Below are positions 11,922 through 23,622 of a DNA stretch of 64,000 nt, piece after piece. Below the pieces are notes generated by a model. That model had not been told where the DNA came from and ran no database searches. It was given only the letters and a program-made list of their open reading frames with translations. The position numbers and the translations under genes are program-made. This stretch comes from Aurifilum marmelostoma (taxonomy: Eukaryota; Ascomycota; Sordariomycetes; Diaporthales; Cryphonectriaceae). Where the stretch lies: the NCBI GenBank assembly GCA_027559495.1, contig JAMXSV010000021.1:496001-560000 (forward strand), written 5' to 3'. Positions within the stretch are counted from its first letter, which is position 1. Each line of letters starts with the position of its first letter.

Positions 11922-14900
11922 TCACTCCAGGTCGACGTCACTATCGTCTTCCCGGTAACTCTCGACCCTCTTCACCCTCCTGGTCCCATTCAAGCTTGCC
12001 CCACCCGCTGCTACCTCGTCCGGTCCAGGAACACTGGGGTGCTCTCTGACATATTTTTCCCTCAGCGCGATGGCATCCTTCTCCCAGCGCGCCGCAGCCT
12101 CGGCCCACTCCTTCACTGCCAGGGCATATGCCTTCTTCTGCTCATCCGCCTGGTCTTCAAACGGCTTCCTCACCTCGGGCGTTGCCTCCTTCCACATCTT
12201 GGACGTCATCGTCCGCACCTCGTTGGGGCTCGGCTTGCCCTTGTCGGCCCTGCGGCCCTCCTCGCATCTTTTGCGGCCTTCCTCGTAGTGTACCTTGTTG
12301 AAGAGAAGGTAGGCATTGCCTGCCACTTTGGCGGGTTTCAGCGGATAGTACCCGAGCTTTGACTGGATGTGTTCTGTAATCTCCATCTCATACGCTTCAA
12401 GGCGGGCGCGGGCCGGGTCTCTGTGTTCTTCCTGGGCCTTGCGCTTGAGGGAGGCTGTTGTTTCGCGGGAAAGGATGAGGGGCGAGGGAACCTCAATGGG
12501 GCCTAGGATCGCGTCAAGCACTTCGGAGGCAGCACGAAGTCCAGAGAGGTAGGCACCGTGAACGGTCGCAGGATGCGTGACGGTGGTGTGTTCGCCGGCG
12601 AAGAAGAGGTTGCCGATTGGTCTTGCCATGAGCTGATAGTCTTCGGCTTTCATGCTGATCCCAGCATTAGAGTAACTTCCCCGTGCGAAGCGGTCTGACT
12701 CCCATCTCGTCACGATAGCCTCAAGAGGCTGCGTAACACGGGCACCATATCGCATGCGGAGGACTTCTGTCGCTTCGGCGATGAGCTCATCGTTCGGCGT
12801 GACCTCTGTGTCGTACCCAGCGTCGCCAGCCATCAGCGCTAGCAAGCAGGGCATGCCAGTCGTATTGGTGACATTGAACCACTGGAAGAAGCGCCCGCGA
12901 CGAGAAGTATAGTCCTTCTGGTTCAAACTAAGACGGTTGGTGGGAGTCTGCAACATGCCAAAGATATCCCTATCCTTGTCCCAGAAGGCCTCTTTGTAGA
13001 CAAGAATGACCTTGTTCAGCACACCGAATCCAAGCCGCTGGACAGCCTCTGTCTTCCATGGGGGTAGAGGTGGCTGGAACTCGATGTTTCCATGTTTCAA
13101 AACGCCCAATGGGATTGTATTGACAATATAGTCAGCCTGCACCATGTGCCCATCCTCCAAGGTGATTCTTGCTGGGCCAGTTGATCCTTCAGGCGCATAC
13201 TTGATGCGCTTCACAGCTGCCCTGTGTTGTATGTGGAGTGGTGCTGGGAGCATTGCGATTCCTCGTGCTACACTCTGGTATCCACCAACAACCATGGTGT
13301 GTTTCCCCTCCCATTCATTGCCAGCATCAATGTCCCATCCTTTGATGCTCAGCCTATTGAGATTTGTAGCATTGCTATACTCCAGGTTGGCTATGTGCCA
13401 ATTCAGCAGTCTGAAATCTTGGGCATTCAGATCAAGAATATCCTTATGCTGCATGAGAGCCTCGTCAACAACAGAGCCCAGTGTGGCTTTGGCATTGTTG
13501 GCTGCAGCATCCAGCTCAATGTCTCTCGACTCGCTGACTCCTGCTTTGAGAGCCCAACCTAGAGACTTGGCCTTGAACGCAGCTTTTGTCGAACCAGGCG
13601 TTCCCGGCTCAACATGCACCTTGCCGGTCATCCGATCCGTTGACACAGGCACAAGGTTGACCTGTGGGGCCACGTTCTGCTCAGAGACCGATGGAGCGTG
13701 AGGCTGAGCAGCAGTCATTTCCTCAACCAAGGCGATGCTCTTGTGCCCTTCCGCAGTACTGTCTCGACCCTCGTCCATGAGGTCGCGGTTCCCTTCGATG
13801 AGCTTCGAAGGTGGTGTCTTAAACTTGTACTCACTCACACGGTCCAGGCATGCGTTGAAGAGTTGCTCCACCAGTTGGTCTCGACCAGGGTCGACGGCTG
13901 TACCATTGGCGTCGTACAGGGACATGTCGCTTCGCAGGCAGTGATATGGTAGGCCCAGCTGTCCTCTCACAAGAATATTCAGGGGATTGCCCCTGTCGAA
14001 GCCAGTGATGATCATGCCGCCCATCTCGGCGGTGAAACGTTTGCCTCGCATCACCCCCGGCGCTGTATCTGGTAATGTTTGAAAGGCGCGTGAGTAAACC
14101 CGTCCGCCGACTCGATTTCTTCCCTCGAGAACGATCACTCGAGGAGGCTCCTCGCCCATGTCGCGAAAGCGCTTGGAGTATTGCAGAAACAAACCCTCCA
14201 ATTGCCTCGCGGCAGATAGGCCAGAGAACCCAGCACCAATGACGGCGACGGTCCTTCTCCTCTTTTGTGGTTGTGCACTTTGAGTGGCTTTCGCTTGTCG
14301 AACTTCAACACAACCGTAGTTGATGAATCCTCGACGTACCAGCCAATCGAAGCACACATTGGCCACGTCGAACCAACGTATATCTTTGGCACAGCCAATC
14401 GCCTCCTCCCGCGTGACCGCAATCTGCGGATTCCTCACCCAGAGTCTCAAAATGCCGTTTCGAATGTTGAGGTATGTTGTGACCTGTGCGTGGCTGATAT
14501 GCGACCGAAGCATATGATACTCGTCCTGGTGCAGCGCGTACGGATTCAATCTTGAATTTTCCGCCGCCTCGATGCACTCCATTGCATACTCTTGTGGCGT
14601 CAGGTCTGCCGGTACGGACACCTTCGGCTGCACTTTGAATTGTATTCTCGGCGCTGATCGCGTCTGAAATGTTGGAGCAGGGGCGCATGGAGCTGCAGCT
14701 TCCCTCGGGCTATCTGTATCGAGTGGAGTCGTCGCTTTGCTAGAGACTGAGGACGGTTTCGAAGATAGACCTGAGCGCTCCGTGAGAGCCGATGCCGACG
14801 AGGCGAATGAATGTCGAAACTGCCCGATTAGGTGACTCAAGGTCGACTTTACCGGAATGGCATCAAGGCGTGTCCCTTCTGTAGAGGCTGGATCAGCCGC

Positions 14901-16541
14901 CGTACTGACTTCACTGAGCTCAGACTCTGAAGCTTGATCAGCTGCCCTGTCCAGGGCTCGATTCATGTTCGCAACGGTGGATGTTGGAGCTGAAGCGTAA
15001 CCATTTATGTATCCATTCGCTTTCGTCTCTGCAGACCCGGTAGCTGCCTCTGGAATTCCCTGTAAAGCATCATCTGCTGGTTCAGACTTTACGGGCTCCG
15101 GATCCAAGGTAGCCACCTCGGTTTTGGTAGGTTTCGAAGATGTGAGGTTCGGATTCTGGGGATGCATGTCATTTTCCAGGGTTTCGTGAGACAGCGGTTC
15201 GACTGGTTCCGAGATACAATTGCTTGGAAGTACTGCTGTTGATGTTGGTGCCTCGATACTGCCGGAAGTTGCGGCGTCTGCATCCAGGTCCACCGACTCC
15301 CTCTGGTCTGGCGGCGAATTTAGGATTTGTGTCTCGTCTGCTACTGCTGCAGCAGATGCCACTTTTGCTGGTTCTTCAGGTTGCGTCTGGACAACCTCGG
15401 TCTCATTTGCTGGAGCTGGCCCATCCGGATGTGATGGGTGAAAAGTCCCAGCTCCTTCTGCGTCTCTCAGAGGGCGTCCCGATGAAAGGGCCACTTTTTC
15501 TGAAGATTCTAGTCTTTCACTTGTAGTCTCAATCGCTGATCCTAAGGGGCTCGAACTCGCTCCTGAGATATCTTGCCCTGTTGGTGACGAATTCAAAACG
15601 GCTGGCTCTGCTGTTCCTGACGACACGATGGAGTCGACCTGCAGAGCATTTTCATCAGCCGAGGACTCTTCATCAAAGTCCACATCTACCGTCCTTATTT
15701 CCTTGTCGTTCTCGAGATCGAGTGGACATTGGGCGGCAGAGTCTGATTCGGCGGGTCCTGGACATATAGATGATGACACCTCGACGTCTGTTCCTGCTGT
15801 CAATACTCCTTGAGATTCTGGTTCACCCATGGCTGCTCCCTCCAGAGAAGCCAAGGCTTCAGCAGTATCATCTTCAGCTAAACGCTCGAGAGTCTGCTCA
15901 TCCCGGACGCTGCTGTCTATCGAGTCTGGCCCTAGTGCCGATGGATGCTGTGGTGTCGACGCCTTCGATTGGGTACTTATTGAAAGTGAGGTCTTTTGGG
16001 CATTCTGAAGGACATCGAGATCAGGTCTGTGAAGATATGGTTAGGGAGACACGGCTGATAACGAAGTCGGCTATCTCCATCAGAGGGTGGGAGACCGGGA
16101 GATCACGTGAGACACCCGGAAGGGATGCGATACGACTCACCCAACAAAGACGGCTGGCGTCTCCAGCTTCTCAGAATCACCCTCGCTCATGCTCTCCAGC
16201 TCGTCCAGGTCGTCAGTGCTGACGACAATCTCGGCGAGGATCTCCTCTCCCAGCTCAGACCGAGGACGGCCCTGAGACGTCGCCAGCAAGGGAGGACGAT
16301 GAGGGGAGGTGACTGTCTTCCCAGAGGCCTGGCCACCACCACCACGCCGACGTGCGGGAATCCTTATGATGTGTTTCTTGGGAGCAGATACAGAATGTGA
16401 CAGTAGAGACGTCGAGACTGGTGATATCAAGTTATTGGAGCACGAGGTCGTAGTTCTGGAGCCGGTGCCGAGATTCCGTGTTGTTCCTATTCCAATGCTG
16501 CAGTTCTGTCTAGATCGAGGGGTCCGCGATTGCGTTCCCAT
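11922..16541 (-). CDS. LSD1: LSD1-type histone demethylase (SWIRM, amine oxidase, HMG box)
   Basis: Flavin-dependent lysine-specific demethylase acting on methylated histone H3 tails in chromatin. Two exons, 16541-16141 and 16026-11922, joined by a 114 bp intron, encode 1501 residues. Residues 1 to about 600 are acidic, Ser/Thr-rich and probably disordered, with a basic patch IRIPARRRGGGG near 60. A SWIRM domain spans roughly 612-712. The amine oxidase fold starts with RTVAVIGAGFSGLSAARQLE (FAD dinucleotide-binding site, about 725) and VIVLEGRNRVGGRVYS; GFGVLNKVILVY carries the lysine equivalent to the catalytic/FAD-contacting lysine of LSD1, and LFFAGEHTTVTHPATVHGAY is the C-terminal FAD motif (about 1275). 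An HMG box follows at about 1360-1450 (NAYLLFNKVHYEEGRK). SWIRM-AO-HMG is the arrangement of fungal LSD1 homologues; there is no Tower-like CoREST insertion that I can see. Confidence 0.95.
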
Positions 16542-17734
16542 TATGATGTCGGAAGGTCAAGCTGGGCTAGAATGGCGAGAGTTGGAGCCTCAGTATAGAG
16601 AAGGAGAGAGGCAGTAGAGGGTGTGATTTGTGTATGGTGTGATATCGATCCAGGTCGGACCAGAAGCTGACGCCGGCACTTCGATTGAGAGACGTTTTGA
16701 GATGGGCCGAGTCGTCGTCGGATTCTGTCATTGAGATATTGCAGCCGCTCAATTGCTCACATCAACGATGTGGCAACCACCAGGCCCCATTGATATATGC
16801 GTGTCTAGACCTTTTCACCTCGGCGAGGGTTGCTTGTAGTGGTGTGTTTCTGAAAGGTTGGATGCTCACGCAACAGGGAAGTGCTCAACGGCCTATCGAG
16901 GATACATCAGCAAGGCGGGAGAAATACCACTCGAGGCGACGTGCTGTGTGGCTGGGTACCAGACGGCGATGAGGGTCTGCTTGACGAGGACCTCAAGGAG
17001 GGTTCAAGGATGAAAGCGCTTGAGTGGCGCCAGTCTGGACATCGTACCTGCTGATTTTCAAACTAACCCAGATCGGAACAGACCGGGACTGCAAGTCAGG
17101 GCTTCAATTGGAGATCAATATCATGAATGGATGGATGGACGTCCAGCAAAAAAAGGGAGGACAATACGGCAGAGAGAGTGTGTGTAGAGTTTCCCAAGTC
17201 TCAGCAGACGCTGCTGGTTGCTTGACACAGCCAGAACGAGTCTTCGCTCCAATGAAGGAGCTAGGATGTCTAAATGCGACAGTTGGGCCTGCACGTGCGT
17301 GCCAGTGGCCCCTCAGCCGTCGTGCTAAAACCCCCCGGAATGATACACGTAACTACTCGGACTACCACCCATCATCTCTGACATGCTAGACTTTTTCCCT
17401 TTTTCCATTGTCTTTTCATCCCCGTGCAATGTGAGAAGTCTCTCCAAATCGCAGGTCAGGAGAATCACTTTGCTCGCTTACCTTTTCCCCCCCCCCTCCT
17501 TTTTCTTCTTTTTCTTCTCTTGGATTTCCCTGCCGATCCGGTGTTCGTCGTCTAATTGGAACGCTTCGATTGATTCCCATCTCGACGCCCCAAACGCCAC
17601 GCCGGATTGTCAAGGTATGTATTTATCTGCCCACCAGTCAAACGAACAACCGACCATCAGCTAATTCAAGCGTCAAAAGAAATTGTATATGCTGTTTCTT
17701 TTTGATGACATATAGCCAGTAGTTCCCTCCCTCT
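16542..17734. other. Intergenic upstream of the LSD1-type gene
   Basis: Between the LSD1-type start and the VPS33 stop, both on the minus strand. No gene recognised. A 10-base C run followed by a T/C-rich stretch lies at 17487-17520. Confidence 0.5.
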
Positions 17735-20190
17735 TCAGCTCTCAGTCGGCCGAGGTGCTGCTGCAGCCGCCTGGCCGTACGAGCCTTTCTCAATCGCCGT
17801 CGCCATCATCTTATTGCCGCTTATAATCGACGTCGTGCAGATAACGATATTTCTCCGCGCTGCGTATAAAGGAGGAAGGTCAGTATTGAGCGCCATGGAC
17901 AACCTGGGGATCACATTGTGATTTGAGTGAGCTGCATGTGTGGCACAACGAACCTTCTTCCTGTTTGGCGATGAACCTCAAGGCTGCGATTTCGGTGAAC
18001 GTCACGCCGCCCACAAACACGACAAATACTGTCTTCTTCTGGCCATTCCCGGAAAGAAGAGCACGAGCCTTGACAGCTTTGTCTTCTCCTTTCTGCAGCT
18101 CATCGAAAGCTTGCCCTCGGGCGTTCTTGACTGCCTCCTCAAAGCCTCTCCAGCCTTGGCTCCCGGTGTTTGTCCCCGCAACCGCTGCTGCACCACCCCC
18201 CTTGATCATAGAGAGAACATACTGTTTCTGCAGTATACACTGCACGAGTCGTACTGATAGGGGCGCATATCCGCTGTAGACATAAGCTACATCGTTGGGG
18301 TCGTGCTCGTTGACCTCGTCCACGATAAGCCGAAGCTGCTTACGTAGGGTTGCGTAGTTGGTCTTGTTTCCAGCTGAGCCGGATGAACCGCCCATGGAGA
18401 TCATAGATGCCATCGGCGATGATCTAGGCAGGAACAACTGCAACTTTTCCAGATTGTGTAGAGTAAGGAGGTGCTGGTAGCCATAGCCCTGAAGAATAAG
18501 CCGGCGAAATTGGTCGTATTCCTTAGTCTTGATACCGCCGGATATGCAGGAGTAGATGCACAAGAGGCGCAACACCTCGGGCAGGGGCGTGTCTCGCGCG
18601 ATCAGCTCCTCGATGGAATCAAACTGGGACGAGGGATCAGCGCCGGCGGCAAGGTTCTGCTGAACCTCGAGAAGCTTGCTGAACTGCTCGGTCCGGGTGT
18701 ACTTGATGATCTCTTCTACCAGGTTTGTGTGGATCTTCAAGGATTGCTGCTCGGCCTGGTAGCCTGGCAGTCTCTGCACAAAGTCACGGAGCTCCGCAGT
18801 GGTCGACTTGGCGTGCCGGCTGTCCAGATCAGTCTGCAGGCGGCGGGCCACCTTGTTGAGCAGGTTTCCGACAATGGCAAAATTTGTGTCCCGGAGCTGG
18901 TCGAACATCTTGTCTGACGAGTCGAGCTGGATTTTGCGCTTCCTCGACTGGTTGCTGGAGGCTGGTGCTGCCGATGCGGCCTGCGCTGGCGGCGCTGGGG
19001 CGCCCACAATGGTGGAGTCGACTTCAGTCTGGTTGTTCTGGATACCCCAGACCTCGTCTATCAGACCCTCGTATGTCAGCTGTGTGAGGAGGGGCGTGAC
19101 CATGTCAACCTCCCGGTCAATGATGATAACGCTCTCTGTCGTTGTGCTGGGGGTGAGACCCGTCTTGCCCGATTCGCTAGAGATCTCGCCTGCGAGAAGC
19201 TCCTGGCGCATGCGGGAGAGCAGCTCGGCCAGCCTTTTGGCGTTGTCGCCTTTGCCCGTGACGCGAGGAAACAAGCCATGTTTCTGTTGGATGCCCATGA
19301 GGGCCTGGGCGAGTAAGAAAGTGGGTGTCGGGTCTCTCGACAGGTACAGGTCCTGGAAGGCATCGTCGAGTTCCAAGGATAGGACGTCGCGCTCTAGGGG
19401 AAAGAAGTAGAGTGGAAGCTCCGAAATGTTCGCATCGCCAAGCACACCTGCCTCCTCGAGAATCTTATCGGACACGACGGCACGGCGTGGCACCCAGAAG
19501 ATGTGAAACTCATGACCGGTCTGGCTCTCGCGCTGCAGGCGTCTCATCTGGTCTGCTGGGGAGTCAGCGAGCTTGAGCTTGCGTGGCATCGCTGAGAGCT
19601 CCTCGGGCACCAGAGATGCCGAGGGCCGCTGATGCCGCATGAGTTGTGACCCGGCCAATTGGCTACGAGAGCGCACCAACTGGTGAGCCCACGAAGTCTC
19701 ATTTTCGACCCGGATGTGTGTTACTCGTGGACACCAGCGACGGTTGAGCCCCAGGAAGGTGAGCTGGTGTCACTCTGGCACTGTGGGATGGCTCACCTGC
19801 TATGGCCTGGGCATGCCGGGCGCACTCCCCGCGAGCAATGAAGATGACATTGCGTTGCGTAGTTCCCACATTATTGCTCTCTAGGAAGAAGAACTTATCG
19901 ACGCCGTAGTCCTGAAGGGTCGAGACTTTGACCACGGTTCCGATCGGGCCGGCGAGGCTCTGCTCGATGACGAGGTTCTTCTTGCCCTGGACCTAAGCAC
20001 AGGTATAACACGAAAACAGGTCAATGAAGCTGGCCCCTCCCAATGAGCTTGCGCTGCTGCGAAGAGACGAAAATAAAGAAGAAAGCTGCGATCAGTGTAT
20101 GCCCTTACTTACTACCGACAGGAGGTAGAGGAGATCCTTTCGAGCCTTGTCTTTGATCTGCTCTGTATCGAAACCAGCCGGAGGAGCCAT
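17735..20190 (-). CDS. VPS33: Vacuolar protein sorting protein Vps33 (Sec1/Munc18 family)
   Basis: SM protein shared by the HOPS and CORVET tethering complexes; it binds SNAREs and promotes fusion at endosomes and the vacuole. Exons 20190-20113, 19992-19797, 19723-17954 and 17859-17735 give 722 residues. The start MAPPAGFDTEQIKDKARKD lies in a 78-nt exon with a GTAAGT donor. Sec1-domain signatures: FIARGECARHAQ early, ESVIIIDREVDMVTPLLTQL (typical SM 'DRxxDxxTPL' motif), the helical NLLNKVARRLQ region and FVGGVTFTEIAALRF near the end. The open frame read through the last intron would miss the conserved C-terminus; splicing at a GTTCGT donor (17953) to 17860 restores IVICTTSIISGNKMM, a Vps33 hallmark. 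The tail GSYGQAAAAAPRPTES is short and low in complexity. Confidence 0.95.
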
Positions 20191-20949
20191 ATTTGGCTCT
20201 CCATGGACCGCGCGAGGTGACGTAGATTTGGGGGAGTGAAGATGGTACTTACGCGACTCGCAGGCTCAGCAGCGCTGAAGAGGGGAGACGGGGCCGTAGC
20301 TCCAGGAGCTTGCTGCCTTTTCCAGCAGGGCACCCCCGCCACTTCAGCCTATCGCTGCCTGCCGACGCCGGTCGGCCTATATGGAGCCTGCAGGTCCTCT
20401 GCCAGTAGGGGATTGACTGACTACAGGCTCTATTCGCGCCTGGACAACTAGATGTAGCGAGCAGATAAGGATAGCAGCTGGATTGAAAAATGCTGTGGAA
20501 TAGGGGATATATTTTCACAAACAGCCAAATGGACCTTGCCAGCATTATTAGTAGCTTTTTCTTGTTTGCAAAGTTGTTGCTCTACGCAGGGCAGCCTCTC
20601 GACGGTAGGTGCTTCTGGTGGGCAAAACCCGCGTGCCCGCCAGACTGACACCACCGCAAATCGCCCCTCTAATGCAACTCCCTAGCACTATGCAAGCTAT
20701 GCTACCACGCCCTGGGGCCATTCCTTGCAAAAGGGCCTGAGGACCAAAAAAAAATGGTCAGCCTACCTGTCAGGCTTACAGCTCTGCCACCCATGATGTA
20801 GCTGTGTAGCCTCGAGGTGATGGCCATGCCTTCATCTCATGTTCCGGGAAAACGCTTGCTGCTCCATACGCCAGAAATCAAAAGCACCGCCCCCGCGCCC
20901 ATGATGATGACGAGCCAACTAGTCCGTCAAACTCGCCGTCTCTCCACCC
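20191..20949. other. Intergenic, VPS33 promoter side
   Basis: No gene recognised between the VPS33 start and the stop codon of the E2 gene. The VPS33 promoter must lie at its left end. Confidence 0.5.
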
Positions 20950-21655
20950 TTAGACCTTATTGTCGTGGTAGTAGAAGTCGATGTCTTTCGGTCGCAGACG
21001 GTTGCTCCTGACGAATTCCTCGTCACCAGGGGGGCGCTCATTCTTGGTATTGCCGGTCAGCATGCTCTGCAGGCTCATACAGACGCTCTCGACGTTCTGT
21101 ACTGGGCTCCAGCCCTGCTGACCCAGGAGGTCGAGGCAGATGATGCCGTTCGAGTAGATGTGAGGGTGTATAGGTATCGGCCGGTCCGCTAGCTTTACGA
21201 AGGTGACCTCGGGAGGTTCTGTCACGGGATTGCTTTAGCCATGGGAATACACCTTCAAGGGGTTGAGTGACAGGTCGAGAGGTCGTACCGATGGGGTACT
21301 GGTCTCCGAACTTGAAGAGCAATCTGAAGGTCCGATCAACGTAGAGGGGGTTGTTATCTAGCACCTTGATGTCCAGAAACCATTCCTCGAAGTTGTCGGC
21401 AGAGATGAGGGTAATGCCGGCAGGGAGAGAAGCTTGTATCTTTTTGAAAAAGGGTGAATTAGCTCATCATCGCCAACCTTGAGGTTTCAGCCAAGGTGTA
21501 GGCGATGGGAGGAGGGGGGACCATATGAGGCGGTCTCGAGTGGCCCCTCCTCCCACTCAACTTGTGACGGTCGCCGGCGAGAAGAGGGGTGAACATAGGA
21601 CACATACCTTGACGAGCTCCTTTCCAAGCCGCTTGGCCTTAAAGGTTGTGCCCAT
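20950..21655 (-). CDS. UBE2W-type ubiquitin-conjugating enzyme E2
   Basis: Accepts ubiquitin from E1 as a thioester and passes it to substrates. Three exons, 21655-21608, 21439-21289 and 21218-20950, encode 155 residues, about the size of UBE2W (151). Evidence for UBE2W rather than a canonical E2: the usual HPN tripeptide is HPH (residues 84-86, in PIPIHPHIYSNGIICLDLL), the catalytic Cys is Cys94, and WSPVQNVESVCMSLQSML and the C-terminal FYYHDNKV match the family's C-terminal region. In animals UBE2W attaches ubiquitin to the alpha-amino group of disordered N-termini; that activity here is inference from homology. The start MGTTFKAKRLGKELVK gives the normal E2 first helix. It diverges from the CaMK gene across 2 kb. 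Confidence 0.93.
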
Positions 21656-23622
21656 CTTGGGATTGCTGGCGCAGCCGCGATGGGTTCGGGATATTGATTG
21701 AGTTACGGAGCGGGGCAGGGAATGGGAGCGAGGCACGAGGTTGAGTTGGGCTGGTGGGGTTGGATTGGAGAAATGGAGTCGGGTGGTAAGACGGGCGCAA
21801 TCAATCGACAACTGCTCAATGATGGGCCTGGAGTTGATATAGGATGGAGACGACGAAGAAGCCACAAGAGGAGGGGGGTACAATTTAGGGGCAATGCTCA
21901 GGTGAGTTAACAGGCTGACTGGGTGCGTGGGGTGAAGTAGCTTGGTTGGACGGGGTGTTGTGATCTACCATGTGCTGGAGGTGGAATCTCTTAGGAATTT
22001 AGGGATGTTGAATGGAGTCGAGATGCCTCTGAACACTTGCAGTGCTGCAGCCTGAGTGGCAGCCTGGCAGTTGGAGATTTCGACCTATGTACAGTACGGG
22101 AGGCCCTGCAGGCGCAAGGCCTGGGCAGGGCAAGGGACCTCAGCAGCACCAGCGCTAAACAGAATGGCTAAAGATCTGCGTAGTGTGTTGTGATTCCCAG
22201 TTACTCTCAGCTCCGTGGTGGTCGTCCATCTTAATTCGAAATGACAAGATGCAGAAAATGTTGAAGAGCAAGATTGTCCGTTTGTATCTGTATGTCTTGC
22301 ATGGTCATGGAACGAGGCGGTTTGACTGGTCTAGGACAGAACCCCAGTCACAACAGCCAGCTTAATCATGCTGTGGCTCAATCACGATGCGGTGGGGGCG
22401 GATGGATGATCTGGCGGGGTAGTGGCCAGCAAATGGCCGGTGCAATGTGTGTGGTACAGTCAGATGTGACCTCCTGCAGCATAATGCAGGACGGGTCCAA
22501 GGAGGCAGATTGCATTAATAAAACGAAGAGAAAATAAAGTGAGGGCGTGGGAGAGAAGAAAGCAAGACGAACAGGAATTGAAAAGAAAAAGAAAAAGTGG
22601 ATGCTATGGATGGCTGTGCTGAGGCCTACTCCCTACCTCATACTGATACTACATAGTACGCTATATGCCAAGACCCTTTTTAGAAACAAGGATGACTTGA
22701 CGGATCAAGGAGGTGGGATGCGGTGGCCGCCTGGAAACTAGGGAGTGGTGGTGGTGGTGGTGGTGGTGGTGGATGACTGTAGGAATCTGCCTCTCAATCT
22801 CGCCGTACATCCCAAGAGGGCTGGGTCCCTGGCGCTGCTGGCGCTGCTGCTGGCGGAGCAGAGCAAGCACAGCGTCGGTTGGTGTGAGGCTGAGCTGATT
22901 TCCACCCATTGATTACTTCTTATACATTTTGAAGTCCCTTACCAGCAGCACGGCTGACTTTTTTCTTTTCGTTTTTCCTCTCCTCCTCTTTTCCCACGCA
23001 CACCCTCTCCCTCTTTCTCTCGCAGAAATCATATATATTCAGTGTCTGTACACGTCGAGTATCGACAATCTCCCCAGAACGCGTCAACGGTTTTTTGTGC
23101 CAACCCACTGCAAGACTTGGGTCTATCTACTACCGCCACTATAATACCCAGCCACTCAGCGCCAGCGACAGTTCCCCACGCCCAGATTTAAGGCCCCCCT
23201 CCCCTGTCTGGGTTCACAAGCAAACCACATCACAGCACTGTTGCAGCCCCTCCTTCCCCCTGGTCCGCCCGCAGTTGTCAGGGACCACTTTGAGCTACAG
23301 GTACGGCCAACCCACCTGCCTCGCGCCCTCTGCGCTGTCTCCTCCTGTTCGACTGCCAATCCTAAACTTGGAAAGCTGAACGGACCAACTCAACAGTCTT
23401 TTCCCACCTACCTCTGCGCAACAGTCCCTGCCCAACCTGTCTCTGTCCTCGTGATACCCTCCTATCGTCCTCAATTTTCCGTCTGTCGCGCCTCCCTAGC
23501 AGCCTGTCGCACGAGCGTCCAAACCGGTCTGACAGAGCCCCTCATATCGGGATCCCCTGCGAGCCCAATCGCCCCAACTTCGAACACCCGTCCTCCTGCA
23601 CGAGATCCAGGCTCCAGCGAAC
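21656..23622. promoter_or_regulatory. Long divergent upstream region of the E2 and CaMK genes, with (GGT)n repeat
   Basis: About 2 kb with no convincing gene. A (GGT)n microsatellite lies at about 22745-22772; the polyhistidine frame it makes on the minus strand is not a gene. From about 22980 to 23620 the plus strand is very C/T-rich, as expected of a long pyrimidine-rich leader of the kinase gene; short open frames there (such as 23241-23633) are better read as leader sequence. Confidence 0.5.
22745..22772 (+). repeat. (GGT)n microsatellite
   Basis: About nine GGT units in the long region upstream of the CaMK gene. Confidence 0.85.

Noticed and set aside
22661..22909. Polyhistidine open frame on the minus strand
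   Set aside because: Product of the (GGT)n microsatellite, not a histidine-rich gene.
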